Origin: Bacillus pumilus | GTDB lineage: Bacteria > Bacillota > Bacilli > Bacillales > Bacillaceae | Assembly (NCBI RefSeq): GCF_024498355.1 | Contig: NZ_CP101833.1 | Span: forward strand, 1,841,001-1,905,000 | DNA length: 64,000 nt | Direction: 5' to 3' | Shown here: positions 28,471 to 37,399 of the stretch, piece by piece | Position numbering within the stretch: position 1 is the first letter of the stretch | Layout of the letters: each line of letters opens with the position of its first letter | The notes under the pieces: generated by a model | What the model saw: the letters and a program-made list of their open reading frames with translations, nothing else | The model's database searches: none | Told to the model about the DNA's origin: nothing | Translations under genes and position numbers: made by a program

Positions 28471-29970
28471 CTAGATGGAACGATACTGCTTTAAACCGAC
28501 CTGTATGTCTCTTGTTTTTGTATAAATGCTTTGATACAAACGAAATAGATGGGCATAGACATCAACACGCTGCTGATTTGGCTCATATACGGCCGCTTGA
28601 TGAATAAACTGATCAGCGCATGCTTCAAGTGATGGATACCATCCGGAGCCAACCCCTGCAAGCATCGCTGCACCTAAAGCGGGCCCTTGTTCATTTTCTA
28701 ACTGGATGACCTCCGCCTGAAAAATATCTGCCTGCATTTGAAGCCATGTTTGACTTCTCGCACCGCCGCCAATGGACACAATAGACTCTATTCTTTTTCC
28801 TGCCTGCCGGAATAAAGCAATTGATTCATTTAACGAGAAGGTGATCCCCTCTAGCACAGCTCTGACCATATGCGCCCTTTCATGCCTGCTGTCTAATCCA
28901 ATCAAGCTTCCGCGAATGATTGAATCCGCATATGGCGTTCTTTCCCCAACTAAATAAGGGGTAAAGAGCAATCCATTCGCTCCTGGCGCTACATCAGCCA
29001 CACCCTCTAGCAGCGCTTGGAACGATTTTTCTGGAGCCAGTAAGGATTTTGTCCATTCAAGGCTATATCCTGCTGAAAGAGTGACACCCATTGTATAAAA
29101 AGCGTCTTTTTGTGCATGATGAAACAAATGCAAGTTTCCTTGCAGCTCTCTTTCATGGTCCTCTTCGTAGGAGAGAATGACACCGGATGTGCCAATGCTG
29201 CATAACGTGTGACCGGATGACAAAATGCCAGCACCGATTGCCCCGCACGCATTATCTGCTCCCCCTGCAAAGACTTTCGCACCTTCTTTGATCCCAGTCT
29301 CCCGTGCAACTTGAGGCAAAAGTGTACCGACCTCCGCCTCTGATAAGACAAGCGGCGGGCAAACATGAGGAGGAATATCAAATGCCTGACAAATCTCCTT
29401 ACTCCACGTCTGTTCTCCGATATCTAACAGTAAAGTGCCAGCCGCATCGGAATAATCAATATGAATAGCGCCGGTTAATCGAAATCTGACATAATCTTTT
29501 GGAAGTAAAAACATGTCTATTTGTTGATCAATATCTGGTTCATGCTCCTTTACCCATAATAATTTTGGCAGTGTGAATCCTTCTAACGCCTGGTTTTTAG
29601 TGATCTTTTGCAGCCGGTCCCCTAGCTTTTTTGTGATGCGTGTACATTGCTCTGTCGTTCTTGTATCATTCCACAAGATTGCGGGGCGGAGCACTTGGCG
29701 TGATTCATCTAATAAAACTAAACCATGCATCTGTCCAGAAAAGCTGATCCCTTCTACTCGCCTTGAATGAGCAGGCTGCCTCGCCATGAGTTCTCTCATT
29801 GCGGCAATCGTCTGCTCTACCCAATCCTCAGGATGCTGCTCACAATATCCTGGTTTATCTTGAATGAGGCGGTAAGGCTTAGAAGCTTCGCAGCACACCT
29901 TTCCGCTCTCATCTACTAATATCGCTTTGACTCCGCTCGTTCCAAGATCAATTCCCATCACATACTTCAT
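28471..29970 (-). CDS. xylB: Xylulokinase XylB
   Basis: Phosphorylates D-xylulose to xylulose-5-phosphate, entering the pentose phosphate pathway. The 499 residues have the FGGY-kinase layout: MGIDLGTSGVKAI ATP loop at the N-terminus, SGQMHGLV substrate motif (near 80), the second-domain phosphate motif SIGTSGVILSYEED and the C-terminal GGGARSQTWLQMQADI. It lies 35 bp after xylA, in one operon. Length equals B. subtilis XylB. Confidence 0.95.
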   Translation of the reverse strand: MKYVMGIDLGTSGVKAILVDESGKVCCEASKPYRLIQDKPGYCEQHPEDWVEQTIAAMRELMARQPAHSRRVEGISFSGQMHGLVLLDESRQVLRPAILWNDTRTTEQCTRITKKLGDRLQKITKNQALEGFTLPKLLWVKEHEPDIDQQIDMFLLPKDYVRFRLTGAIHIDYSDAAGTLLLDIGEQTWSKEICQAFDIPPHVCPPLVLSEAEVGTLLPQVARETGIKEGAKVFAGGADNACGAIGAGILSSGHTLCSIGTSGVILSYEEDHERELQGNLHLFHHAQKDAFYTMGVTLSAGYSLEWTKSLLAPEKSFQALLEGVADVAPGANGLLFTPYLVGERTPYADSIIRGSLIGLDSRHERAHMVRAVLEGITFSLNESIALFRQAGKRIESIVSIGGGARSQTWLQMQADIFQAEVIQLENEQGPALGAAMLAGVGSGWYPSLEACADQFIHQAAVYEPNQQRVDVYAHLFRLYQSIYTKTRDIQVGLKQYRSI

Positions 29971-30005
29971 GTTTTCACTCCTTCAAAACAGGTCCGCCTA
30001 TTCAA

Positions 30006-31343
30006 TTAATCTTCTAACAAGTATTGATTCAATCGTGCTTTCAGCTGTTCCTCTCTTCCCGATTCGTTTCTGATGAAAGGATGCGTCAAAGCATATTCTT
30101 CTAATGTATGAAAGTTTGCTTTCCCTTCTGAAATGTCGCGTCCAATTCCTTCAGAAAAGCTGCGGTACCGGTGCTTGATTACATCTTCAAACACACGATC
30201 TTCGATGAGTCTATGAGCCACCCGCAGCCCTTTTGCGAACGCATCCATTCCCGCAATATGGGCATACAAAATATCTTCAAGTTCAAAGGAGGCTCTTCTG
30301 ACCTTTGCATCAAAATTGAGACCCCCAGTTCCAAGTCCACCATTTTGCAGAATTTCATACATGGCCAGTGTTGTGGCATATAAATCGGTTGGGAATTCAT
30401 CAGTGTCCCAGCCTAGAAGCGAATTGCCTTGGTTCGCATCAACAGAGCCGAGCAGTCCATGAATTCTTGCTACACGTAATTCATGTTCAAATGTATGACC
30501 AGCTAGCGTTGCATGATTGGCCTCGATATTTAATTTAAAATGTGAATCTAATCCGTATTGCTTTAAAAAGGCGATAGATGTCGCTGCATCTGAGTCATAT
30601 TGATGGGTTGTCGGCTCCTTTGGCTTTGGCTCAATTAAAAATTGACCGGTGTACCCAATTTCTTTTGCATAATCAACAGCCATGTGCAAAAAGGTCGCCA
30701 TGTGGTCAAGCTCTCTTTTCATATCTGTATTCAGCAGTGTGTCGTAACCTTCTCGTCCTCCCCAGAAAACGTAATTTTCTGCACCGAGTTCTTTTGCGGT
30801 TTCAATTCCTTTCTTGACTTGCGCAGCCGCATAGGCAAATACATCTGCATGACAAGATGTAGCAGCGCCATGTACAAACCGGGGATGCTTGAACATGTTG
30901 GCAGTGTTCCACAGCAGCTTCACCCCGCTTTGCTGCATGTAATCTTTCATCCTTTCTAAAATGATGTCTAACTGTTGGTTCGTCTCTTGAAGCGTGTCTC
31001 CCTCTGGTGCAATATCACGGTCATGGAATGAAAAATACGGAACCTCCAATAGGTCAAAAAGCTGAAAAGCCACTTCTAATCTAGCTTTCGCCAAATCCAT
31101 TCCGCTATAGGAGTCCCAGGCTCTCTGCATGGTGCCCGTTCCAAACATGTCTGTTCCATCAGCAGTCAATGTGTGCCAATAAGCGACTGAGAAACGCAGG
31201 TGGTCTTTCATTGTTTTTCCACCAATCATTTCGTTCGGATCATAATATTTAAAAGCAAGTGGGTTTTTTGATTGTTTTCCTTCATATTGAATTTTGCCAA
31301 CCGCCTCTAAACTGCGTAAGGATTTCATATTTGATTTGACCAT
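30006..31343 (-). CDS. xylA: Xylose isomerase XylA
   Basis: Converts D-xylose to D-xylulose with two divalent metal ions. The 445-residue class II enzyme shows the catalytic His in [11 protein letters not shown] (near 100), [27 protein letters not shown] and [18 protein letters not shown] carrying metal ligands, then [13 protein letters not shown] at 31343 behind TAGGAGG. A XylR operator lies 24 bp upstream of the start codon, right behind the apparent -10 (CATAAT). The leader is short. Confidence 0.96.
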   Translation of the reverse strand: MVKSNMKSLRSLEAVGKIQYEGKQSKNPLAFKYYDPNEMIGGKTMKDHLRFSVAYWHTLTADGTDMFGTGTMQRAWDSYSGMDLAKARLEVAFQLFDLLEVPYFSFHDRDIAPEGDTLQETNQQLDIILERMKDYMQQSGVKLLWNTANMFKHPRFVHGAATSCHADVFAYAAAQVKKGIETAKELGAENYVFWGGREGYDTLLNTDMKRELDHMATFLHMAVDYAKEIGYTGQFLIEPKPKEPTTHQYDSDAATSIAFLKQYGLDSHFKLNIEANHATLAGHTFEHELRVARIHGLLGSVDANQGNSLLGWDTDEFPTDLYATTLAMYEILQNGGLGTGGLNFDAKVRRASFELEDILYAHIAGMDAFAKGLRVAHRLIEDRVFEDVIKHRYRSFSEGIGRDISEGKANFHTLEEYALTHPFIRNESGREEQLKARLNQYLLED

Positions 31344-31366
31344 TCTTGATTCCTCCTATGATACAC

Positions 31367-31391
31367 TTTGTAAGTTCACCCAACAAACTAA
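31367..31391. promoter_or_regulatory. XylR operator of xylAB
   Basis: A 25-bp imperfect palindrome. The right arm reads AACAAACTAA on the + strand and the left arm TTTGTAAGTT. It matches the Bacillus xyl operator consensus (TTAGTTTGTT plus inverted half) with a weaker distal arm. On the minus strand it immediately follows a CATAAT -10, so bound XylR would block xylA transcription. Confidence 0.85.
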
Positions 31392-31554
31392 TTATGAATT
31401 TGTCATCAAATCTCTTTGAATTTTCCATATTTTTTAGTTTTTTAGAAATATTTTCGTTATAATAAAGTTAAAATCATACTTCTCATGAAATACATTCGTA
31501 AAAAAGCACCTTTTTTCAACTTAATCTAAAGACGAAACAAATGGAGTGGATAAC

Positions 31555-32715
31555 GTGAATATCGCTGATCAGAACTTTGTGAAAAAAATAAATCAAAAGC
31601 TATTGCTAAAAGAAATCCTCCATCATGCGCCAATCTCTAGAGCGAAATTATCTGAACGCACTGGTTTAAATAAATCGACTGTTTCATCTCAAGTGAGTAC
31701 GTTAATGAAAGAACATCTCGTCTATGAAATCGGCCAAGGTGAATCTAGCGGCGGGAGAAGACCTGTTTTACTCATGTTTAATAAACGCGCAGGATACTCA
31801 ATTGGCATTGATGTCGGTGTTGATTATGTAAACGGCATTTTAACAGACCTTGAAGGGTCTATTATCCATGAAGAGCAGCTCAAGCTCCCATCAAGCTCTC
31901 CTGATGTAACCATACGCATATTAATTGAATTGATTCATCAGTTGATCGCACAAATCCCCTCTTCCCCATACGGACTTATTGGCATTGGCCTTTGTATACC
32001 TGGGTTAGTGGATGCAGATGAACAAATCGTGTTTACACCTCATTCAAAATGGAAAAATGTTGACCTGAAAACAACGCTCCAAGATACCTTCCAAGTACCC
32101 GTCTTCATTGAAAATGAAGCAAATGCCGGTGCATATGGCGAAAAAATCTTTGGTGCCGCTAAACACTATGACCACCTGATTTATGCAAGTATCGGCACTG
32201 GAATTGGAATCGGTATCATTCTCAATCATCATTTATATAGAGGCGCATACGGTTTTTCTGGTGAAATGGGACATATGACGATCGACTTTAATGGACCAAC
32301 ATGCAGCTGTGGAAACCGTGGATGCTGGGAGCTGTATGCATCTGAGAAAGCATTGTTTCAGTCACTTCAAACAAATGGCCAGCACGTATCCTATCAAGAC
32401 ATTGAACAGCTGGCAAAGTTAAATGATATGAAAACACTCAATGCCTTGCGCAACTTTGGCTTTTATCTTGGCTTGGGTCTCACAAACGTCCTGCACACCT
32501 TTAACCCGCAAGCCGTTATTTTACGAAATAAGGTCATTGAATCACAGCCAACGGTTCTGAGTGTCATTCAAGATGAGGTATCCTCTAGAATGAATGCACA
32601 ATTCAGTTCACGTGTTGAGCTGCTCCCTTCATCATTAGGGCACAACGCACCGGCGTTAGGGATGACATCTCTTGTCACTGAAGCTTTCCTGCATGATGCT
32701 ACCCTTTCCCAATGA
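31555..32715 (+). CDS. xylR: Xylose repressor XylR (ROK family)
   Basis: Represses xylAB and xynPB without xylose. The 386 residues have an N-terminal winged helix (ISRAKLSERTGLNKSTVSSQV, residues ~30-55) and a ROK sugar-binding domain with ENEANAGAYGE and the zinc motif CSCGNRGCWE (near 260). An upstream GTG at 31546 is in frame, but GTG at 31555 has GGAG at the better distance and yields the N-terminus MNIADQ, comparable to MDIADQ in B. subtilis. Convergent with xynB, divergent from xylA. Confidence 0.95.
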   Translation: MNIADQNFVKKINQKLLLKEILHHAPISRAKLSERTGLNKSTVSSQVSTLMKEHLVYEIGQGESSGGRRPVLLMFNKRAGYSIGIDVGVDYVNGILTDLEGSIIHEEQLKLPSSSPDVTIRILIELIHQLIAQIPSSPYGLIGIGLCIPGLVDADEQIVFTPHSKWKNVDLKTTLQDTFQVPVFIENEANAGAYGEKIFGAAKHYDHLIYASIGTGIGIGIILNHHLYRGAYGFSGEMGHMTIDFNGPTCSCGNRGCWELYASEKALFQSLQTNGQHVSYQDIEQLAKLNDMKTLNALRNFGFYLGLGLTNVLHTFNPQAVILRNKVIESQPTVLSVIQDEVSSRMNAQFSSRVELLPSSLGHNAPALGMTSLVTEAFLHDATLSQ

Positions 32716-32727
32716 ACCGCTAACTGA

Positions 32728-32763
32728 TAAAAAGAGACAGCTTTTAGAGCGTTGTCTTTTTTT
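32728..32763. terminator. Terminator xylR / xynB
   Basis: AAAAAGAGACA-GC and GC-TTGTCTTTTT form an interrupted stem followed by a long T-run on the + strand; also usable by xynB, whose stop codon it touches. Confidence 0.75.
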
Positions 32764-34370
32764 TATTCACCTGTTTCCTCATAGCGAAAATAATTGAAAT
32801 CAGCTGGCAGACGCTCGCCGCTTGTATCTTGGCACTGCATGCCGACAAATGCCCCTGTAAAAAATCCCCCTCCGCGAATGAAATCATCGGATAAATGACT
32901 TGATTCAAACGGCACATCAATCTCCTCCCACTCTTGCTGGTCAAAAGAATAAGAATATTTGTACGTCTCTTTCTGAACGGTCACTTTTAAATACACATAC
33001 GTGACCTCGTCTGGAATGACGATTTTATTTGTCAACGGCTGAGAAAAGGTCAGATTTTCGCAGACGGATAATTCAAGGATACGGCCAAGCTCCTCGTCAT
33101 ATGTTACCTGAAGCGCTGTCCAGTTTTCCGTATTATAATAATTCACAAGACCAGCGGCTTGCTGAAAATTTTTTGGAAAGAATGAAACAGCTGTCTCAGC
33201 TTCAAAATAAAAGCTTTGCCAGCGCCTTGCAACAAACGCTTGGGTAAATTTAGACGTAAGAGACTCCTGACCGTATAGCCTTAAATGATGAGGGTTCTCC
33301 GTCAATGAACCTATCTGATCAGTAAAAGGGATTCTTAATGTTTGGAAATGTCTATTTAACGCCGATTCTTTAAATTCATCGACTGTATGGTGCGTTGGAG
33401 AGAAGACTTTTTCACTTATTGCTGGCGCTTCAACTTCCATTGCTCCTTCTTTTCCGCCTACCACATAAGGCCAGCCATCTTTCCATTCGAGCTTTTGAAT
33501 CGCTGTCTCTCTTCCTAAAGGACACCAACCTCTTTGTTGAAAAATAGATTCCTTATTTGATTGAATCGGACGGCCCGTGAGATGAGCCAAGTACCATTCA
33601 TTTGTATGCGTATGAACAATTGAGGCATGCCCGCATTTTTGAAGCGGATGGCTAGGCTCATGGAAAGCACTTAAGATCGGGTTATCAGGATGAACCTCAT
33701 AAGGCCCTTCAATATGCGAGGACCGGGCAATCGTGGCCGCATGCTCGTACCGAGTGCCCCCTTCTGCCGTTAATAAATAATAGTAATCACCAAAGTGATA
33801 AAGATGCGGGGCTTCTGTCAGTTTAATAGACGTGCCTTTAAAAATGATCTTCCTCTGACCGATCAGTTTCTTTTCAGGCACACTGTATTCCTGCAAGGCA
33901 ATACCTGCAAAGGAATGGTGCTTTTCTCTATGATCCCACAGCATATTTAATACGTATTTCTTCCCGTTTTGATCATGGAATAAAGATGGATCAAATCCAG
34001 AGCTATTGAGCCGAATCGGTTCGCTCCACTCGCCATCGACTTCGCTTGCCGTGACCAAATAATTATGACCATCCTTAAACGGGCCATCCACTACTTTAAT
34101 ATCTGAATAGATGAGCCAAAACTGGCCATCGGCATAGCTTAAGCACGGTGCCCATACCCCTCCTGAATCGGGATTTCCTTTCATGTCTAGTTGAGATGTT
34201 TTTTGCAAAGGGCGCGCGGCGAGCCGCCAATGGACAAGATCCTTCGAATGATAAATTTGAACCCCTGGAAACCATTCAAATGTAGAGACTGCAATGTAAT
34301 AATCGTCTCCTACACGGCAAATACTCGGGTCCGGGTTAAACCCTTTTAGCACTGGGTTGGTAATCTTCAT
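32763..34370 (-). CDS. xynB: Beta-xylosidase XynB (GH43)
   Basis: Cytoplasmic family 43 glycosidase that hydrolyses xylobiose and short xylo-oligosaccharides to xylose. The 535 residues have an N-terminal five-bladed propeller with the three catalytic acids visible: Asp14 (NPDPSICR), Asp127 (GFDPSLF) and Glu186 (TEAPHLY). These are the positions known for the Selenomonas/Geobacillus enzymes. A C-terminal beta-sandwich begins near residue 325. No signal peptide. Starts 24 bp after xynP, in the same operon. Confidence 0.95.
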   Translation of the reverse strand: MKITNPVLKGFNPDPSICRVGDDYYIAVSTFEWFPGVQIYHSKDLVHWRLAARPLQKTSQLDMKGNPDSGGVWAPCLSYADGQFWLIYSDIKVVDGPFKDGHNYLVTASEVDGEWSEPIRLNSSGFDPSLFHDQNGKKYVLNMLWDHREKHHSFAGIALQEYSVPEKKLIGQRKIIFKGTSIKLTEAPHLYHFGDYYYLLTAEGGTRYEHAATIARSSHIEGPYEVHPDNPILSAFHEPSHPLQKCGHASIVHTHTNEWYLAHLTGRPIQSNKESIFQQRGWCPLGRETAIQKLEWKDGWPYVVGGKEGAMEVEAPAISEKVFSPTHHTVDEFKESALNRHFQTLRIPFTDQIGSLTENPHHLRLYGQESLTSKFTQAFVARRWQSFYFEAETAVSFFPKNFQQAAGLVNYYNTENWTALQVTYDEELGRILELSVCENLTFSQPLTNKIVIPDEVTYVYLKVTVQKETYKYSYSFDQQEWEEIDVPFESSHLSDDFIRGGGFFTGAFVGMQCQDTSGERLPADFNYFRYEETGE

Positions 34371-34394
34371 TGATCTCCCTCCTCTTTCAATGAT

Positions 34395-35786
34395 TTACAT
34401 TTTAAAATCGTCAATATGATCGACATACACCTGATCCCTATTCTCTAGCTCCCTCACGACTTTTTGATGTTTTTCTTCATCCAGGTTATAAAAATTAATA
34501 TCAATCATCGCTAAAATCAGTAAGCATACAGGAATAACCGTTGTAGTGATTAAAATGCCAAGTAATGCTTCTGGTGTTTGCATTTGGTTCGCTACATAGC
34601 CAAACCGATCGAGTACAAGACCTGGAACGATCCCGCCTAATGCCATGCCAAATTTAAAGAAGAATCCAATCACTGCGTAGATGAGCCCGCCCATCCTTTT
34701 CCCTGTTTTATATTCGCCATATTCAACCGTTTCAGGAATGAGCGCCCACATATAAGCACCTGCTGTAATACTCCCAGCAGCAGCGACGAGTCTGAAAATA
34801 AGAATCAGAACAATTTGACTCGGCGGTATCACAAGTAGAGCAAGAAGACCTACGATATTCAGCAATAATGAATAATTCAGCAGTTTTTTCTTTCCTAGCA
34901 GCTTGTGTAGCCGCGGAATAAACGGCAGCACCATTAAAGCTGGCAGGCTGCCAATGAGTCCGTACCACTTCACTAAATCTTCTCTGCCAAGGTTATATGT
35001 CACATAATAAATCCCTACTGAGTTGCTGATCGAGTTCACGCCAAAAATAATGATAAAGAAAATACTTAACACAACAAGCGGACGATTCACTCGTAACTGG
35101 ACAAAGATATCGCTGAATTTAATCTTTTCCTCAGGCTTTTGAAGCGTGACGCGTTCATTTGTGCTTTTAAAACAGAAAATAAGTAATGCGCCGCCAAGAA
35201 CGCCGAGAAATGCCATCGTCATCTGCCAGCCAAGTGCTGTATTTCCAGTTGTATCGCCTAATAAAGTCGCAAGAAAAGGAACAAAAAAAGCAACAACCAA
35301 ACCGCCGAGATTTGCAAAAACCATACGAACAGACGTAATGCTGACAACCTCTTGGTTATTTCTTGTCATTGCGGATGTTAAAGCCCCATAAGGAACGTTG
35401 ATGAACGTGTATGTAAGCGATAAACCGACATACGTGATGTAGGCATAAATAAGTTTGCCCATAGCGGAAAAGTCAGGTGTCGTAAAGCAAAGGATTGCGA
35501 GTACCACAAAGGGAAACGCACCGAATAACAAGTAAGGTCTGAACCGGCCAAAACGGCTGTTCGTTCGATCAACCATTGCCCCAATAAAAGGATCTGCAAG
35601 CGCATCGATGGCGCGAACAACCAAAAACATCGTCCCTGCTGCTGCCGCTGATAAACCATATACATCTGTATAAAAAAATAATAGATACGTAGAGACAGTT
35701 GCATAAATTAAATTACATGCGAAATCTCCTGAAGCATATCCCACTTTTTCAGACATACGAATCTTCTTTAAATTCTCACTAACCAT
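34395..35786 (-). CDS. xynP: Xyloside/oligoxyloside transporter XynP (GPH family)
   Basis: Cation symporter of the glycoside-pentoside-hexuronide family with about 12 membrane helices, bringing xylo-oligosaccharides into the cell for XynB. The 463 residues equal the B. subtilis length. Family motifs include GYASGDFACNLIYA at the N-terminus, DALADPFIGAMVDRTNSRFGRFRPYLL (residues ~60-85, quoted only in part) and PETVEYGEYKTGKRMGG near 350. ATG at 35786 behind GAAGGGAGA. A leader of about 235 nt carries operator, terminator hairpin and cre-like site. Confidence 0.93.
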   Translation of the reverse strand: MVSENLKKIRMSEKVGYASGDFACNLIYATVSTYLLFFYTDVYGLSAAAAGTMFLVVRAIDALADPFIGAMVDRTNSRFGRFRPYLLFGAFPFVVLAILCFTTPDFSAMGKLIYAYITYVGLSLTYTFINVPYGALTSAMTRNNQEVVSITSVRMVFANLGGLVVAFFVPFLATLLGDTTGNTALGWQMTMAFLGVLGGALLIFCFKSTNERVTLQKPEEKIKFSDIFVQLRVNRPLVVLSIFFIIIFGVNSISNSVGIYYVTYNLGREDLVKWYGLIGSLPALMVLPFIPRLHKLLGKKKLLNYSLLLNIVGLLALLVIPPSQIVLILIFRLVAAAGSITAGAYMWALIPETVEYGEYKTGKRMGGLIYAVIGFFFKFGMALGGIVPGLVLDRFGYVANQMQTPEALLGILITTTVIPVCLLILAMIDINFYNLDEEKHQKVVRELENRDQVYVDHIDDFKM

Positions 35787-35861
35787 GAGCTTTCTCCCTT
35801 CTTTACTTAGCCTCTTCTAAAGAACAGATGGTGCAGGGCAGCAGCAATCAATGCATAAAAT

Positions 35862-35875
35862 ATAAAGCGCTTTCA
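35862..35875 (-). promoter_or_regulatory. Catabolite-responsive element (cre) in the xynP leader
   Basis: TGAAAGCGCTTTAT on the minus strand matches 12 of 14 positions of TGWAANCGNTNWCA with a perfect central AAAGCGCTTT. It lies about 145 nt inside the xynP transcript, where CcpA could act as a roadblock in glucose. Confidence 0.7.
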
Positions 35876-35884
35876 ATTCGTTGC

Positions 35885-35918
35885 AAAAATGAAGCTGAAT
35901 CTCTCAATCATTCAGCTT
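35885..35918 (-). terminator. Leader terminator/attenuator candidate upstream of xynP
   Basis: Perfect 9-bp stem AAGCTGAAT/ATTCAGCTT with a 9-nt loop, followed on the minus strand by CATTTTTGC. It lies between the xynP promoter and gene, so as an intrinsic terminator it would attenuate xynPB. The octamer ATGATTGA occurs both in the loop side and about 30 nt earlier in the leader, offering an alternative pairing. Function is inferred only. Confidence 0.5.
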
Positions 35919-35994
35919 AGCCCACATACACAGTCAATCATTTGAATGATGGAATCATCTCCTTTAGTGAACGGATAAACTGGTGATCTTTATC

Positions 35995-36019
35995 TTAGTT
36001 TATTGATTAAACAAACTAA
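35995..36019. promoter_or_regulatory. XylR operator of xynPB
   Basis: A 25-bp palindrome with arms TTAGTTTATTGA and TTAAACAAACTAA matches the xyl operator consensus throughout. It lies a few bases downstream of the xynP -10, covering the transcription start. Confidence 0.92.
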
Positions 36020-36028
36020 GTTGAATTC

Positions 36029-36057
36029 ATTTTATAAAATCTGATCTGACTTTTCAA
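36029..36057 (-). promoter_or_regulatory. xynPB promoter
   Basis: TTGAAA (36057-36052), 17-bp spacer, TAAAAT (36034-36029) on the minus strand; predicted start near 36022, immediately before the XylR operator. Confidence 0.8.
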
Positions 36058-36167
36058 TATTTTTTGAAAAAATAATCCAAATAATCGATATCTTGTCATT
36101 ATTTCTTTCATATGAGGTTCAATATCCTCTAAAATGACGACAAATGAAGAGAGAAAATATTTAATGG

Positions 36168-36196
36168 TTGCATTCAAGCTCATCCCATGCTATATT
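36168..36196 (+). promoter_or_regulatory. Strong promoter of an intergenic RNA
   Basis: TTGCAT (36168-36173), 17-bp spacer ending in TGC, TATATT (36191-36196): a near-consensus sigma-A promoter with extended -10. It points into a 125-bp stretch without an open reading frame that ends at a terminator. Confidence 0.75.
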
Positions 36197-36202
36197 AATC
36201 AA

Positions 36203-36320
36203 GCGATGAGCTGAATTGTGTAAGTCGGGTAACATGTCTCTATGAGACACACACGAATGTGGCGTGTGGTTATTCCGCCTCAATACGCAAAAGACATCTT
36301 CTATTGAAGATGTCTTTTTT
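36203..36320 (+). ncRNA. Putative structured small RNA between xynP and csaA
   Basis: A transcript of about 118 nt predicted from promoter to terminator. Pairings seen: GCG (36203-36205) with CGC (36286-36288); TGAG (36207-36210) with CTCA (36279-36282); CGGGTAAC (36226-36233) with GTTATTCCG (36269-36277, one bulge). Inside, a tight three-way junction has hairpins TGTCTC-TAT-GAGACA (36235-36249) and CACACG-N7-CGTGTG (36250-36268). A 15-nt single-stranded stretch (36211-36225) is free for target pairing. The terminator is a 12-bp stem (36290-36317) with six T. No start codon with RBS. The gene downstream, csaA, is on the other strand, so it is not a leader. I do not recognise the family. Confidence 0.65.
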
Positions 36321-36321
36321 C

Positions 36322-36654
36322 TTATCCTATTTTCGTCCCATTTTCAACCGGCTCATCTGTGGCAAGCAAGACAACGTCTTCTTTCGACGGCATGCCTCCT
36401 AAGACAAGCACTTCTGATTTGAATCCTGCAATTCTTCTTGGCGGGAAATTGACGACTGCCACGATTTGTTTGCCGATCAGATTCTCAGCGGTATAACGTT
36501 TTGTCAGCTGTGCACTAGATTGCTTTAGACCAATTTCGGCACCAAAATCAATCTTTAGTTTCAGTGCAGGTACTCTGGCTTCTGCAAAAAATTCTGCTTC
36601 TATTATTGTCCCAACACGCATATCTAACGCTAAAAACTGTTCAATATCTGCCAT
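36322..36654 (-). CDS. csaA: Export-related chaperone CsaA
   Basis: Small homodimeric tRNA-binding-domain protein reported to bind SecA and preproteins in B. subtilis. The 110 residues are one OB-fold with [15 protein letters not shown] at the N-terminus, [12 protein letters not shown] and [21 protein letters not shown]. An in-frame extension to 36693 is open, but the ATG at 36654 follows GGAAGAGGAGA and gives the B. subtilis length. Stop lies beside the terminator of the convergent small RNA, which also has A-rich flanks usable in this direction. Confidence 0.92.
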   Translation of the reverse strand: MADIEQFLALDMRVGTIIEAEFFAEARVPALKLKIDFGAEIGLKQSSAQLTKRYTAENLIGKQIVAVVNFPPRRIAGFKSEVLVLGGMPSKEDVVLLATDEPVENGTKIG

Positions 36655-36840
36655 ATGAATCTCTCCTCTTCCTTTAAAGGTACAAGCACTCAATTCCTCA
36701 TCTGCTAGATGACCGCTAGTCTCTCGTTGATTTCCTCATTGTAGCACATCCAATTTTTAAAAAAACGGGTTCAAAAGCCGATTCAGCACCAACATCACTC
36801 ACTAGTTTACATAATAAATTTATTGCAGTCTATTAAATGT

Positions 36841-36869
36841 TTGCATCTTGAAAATGAATTCTGTAAAAT
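36841..36869 (+). promoter_or_regulatory. Promoter of the M50-like gene
   Basis: TTGCAT (36841-36846), 17-bp spacer, TAAAAT (36864-36869), about 50 bp upstream of the start codon. Confidence 0.6.
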
Positions 36870-36919
36870 GGCAAATAATCCTACTGCTTCCTCTCGAATA
36901 TTTCAGGGAGGGTTAACAC

Positions 36920-37399
36920 TTGTTTACATTGTCAGATATGTGGACGTTTTGCTGGTCGTTTTTCGTCATTCTTCCTATCGTTGCCATCCTGCATCAGCTA
37001 GGCCATGTTGTGGTCGCATGGATGTTTGGGGCAAAGGTTTCTTTTGCGCTTGGCAGAGGCAAACAAGTGCTGAAAATAGGTGTAGTTGAAATTAGACGAA
37101 TCTATTTTCTAGATGCATTTTGCCATTATGAAGAAATGAGGAAAAATAACCGTTTGTCGCACATTCTTGTCTACTTAGGCGGATCATTATGCAACCTGCT
37201 CAGTGTTCTCATACTGAATACAATGATCGCCAATGATTTCCTGCCAGAACATCAATTTTTCTATCAATTTGCTTACTTCTCAGTCTACTATGTATTTTTT
37301 GCGCTGCTGCCAGTACAATATGCAGATCATCATCCGAGTGACGGGCAAGCGATTGTGAACATCATTCGGCACGGTGAACCATGTGACATCATTGACTAA
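36920..37399 (+). CDS. M50-like membrane protein with HQLGH instead of HExxH
   Basis: 159 residues with about four hydrophobic segments (roughly 10-35, 78-100, 112-130). Near residue 25 it reads ILHQLGHVVVA, matching the site-2-protease zinc motif HExGH except that Glu is Gln, and near the C-terminus HHPSDGQAIV resembles the NPxDG motif of these proteases. The fold is therefore probably M50-like, but hydrolysis is doubtful without the Glu; a zinc-binding or substrate-holding role is conceivable. TTG start at 36920 behind AGGGAGGG. Stop codon overlaps that of the convergent yndJ. I do not know a named homologue. Confidence 0.65.
   Translation: MFTLSDMWTFCWSFFVILPIVAILHQLGHVVVAWMFGAKVSFALGRGKQVLKIGVVEIRRIYFLDAFCHYEEMRKNNRLSHILVYLGGSLCNLLSVLILNTMIANDFLPEHQFFYQFAYFSVYYVFFALLPVQYADHHPSDGQAIVNIIRHGEPCDIID

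Noticed and set aside
36203..36320. Purine, fluoride or c-di-GMP riboswitch for the three-way-junction RNA
   Set aside because: Conserved core bases of those classes are absent and no gene in the same direction follows.
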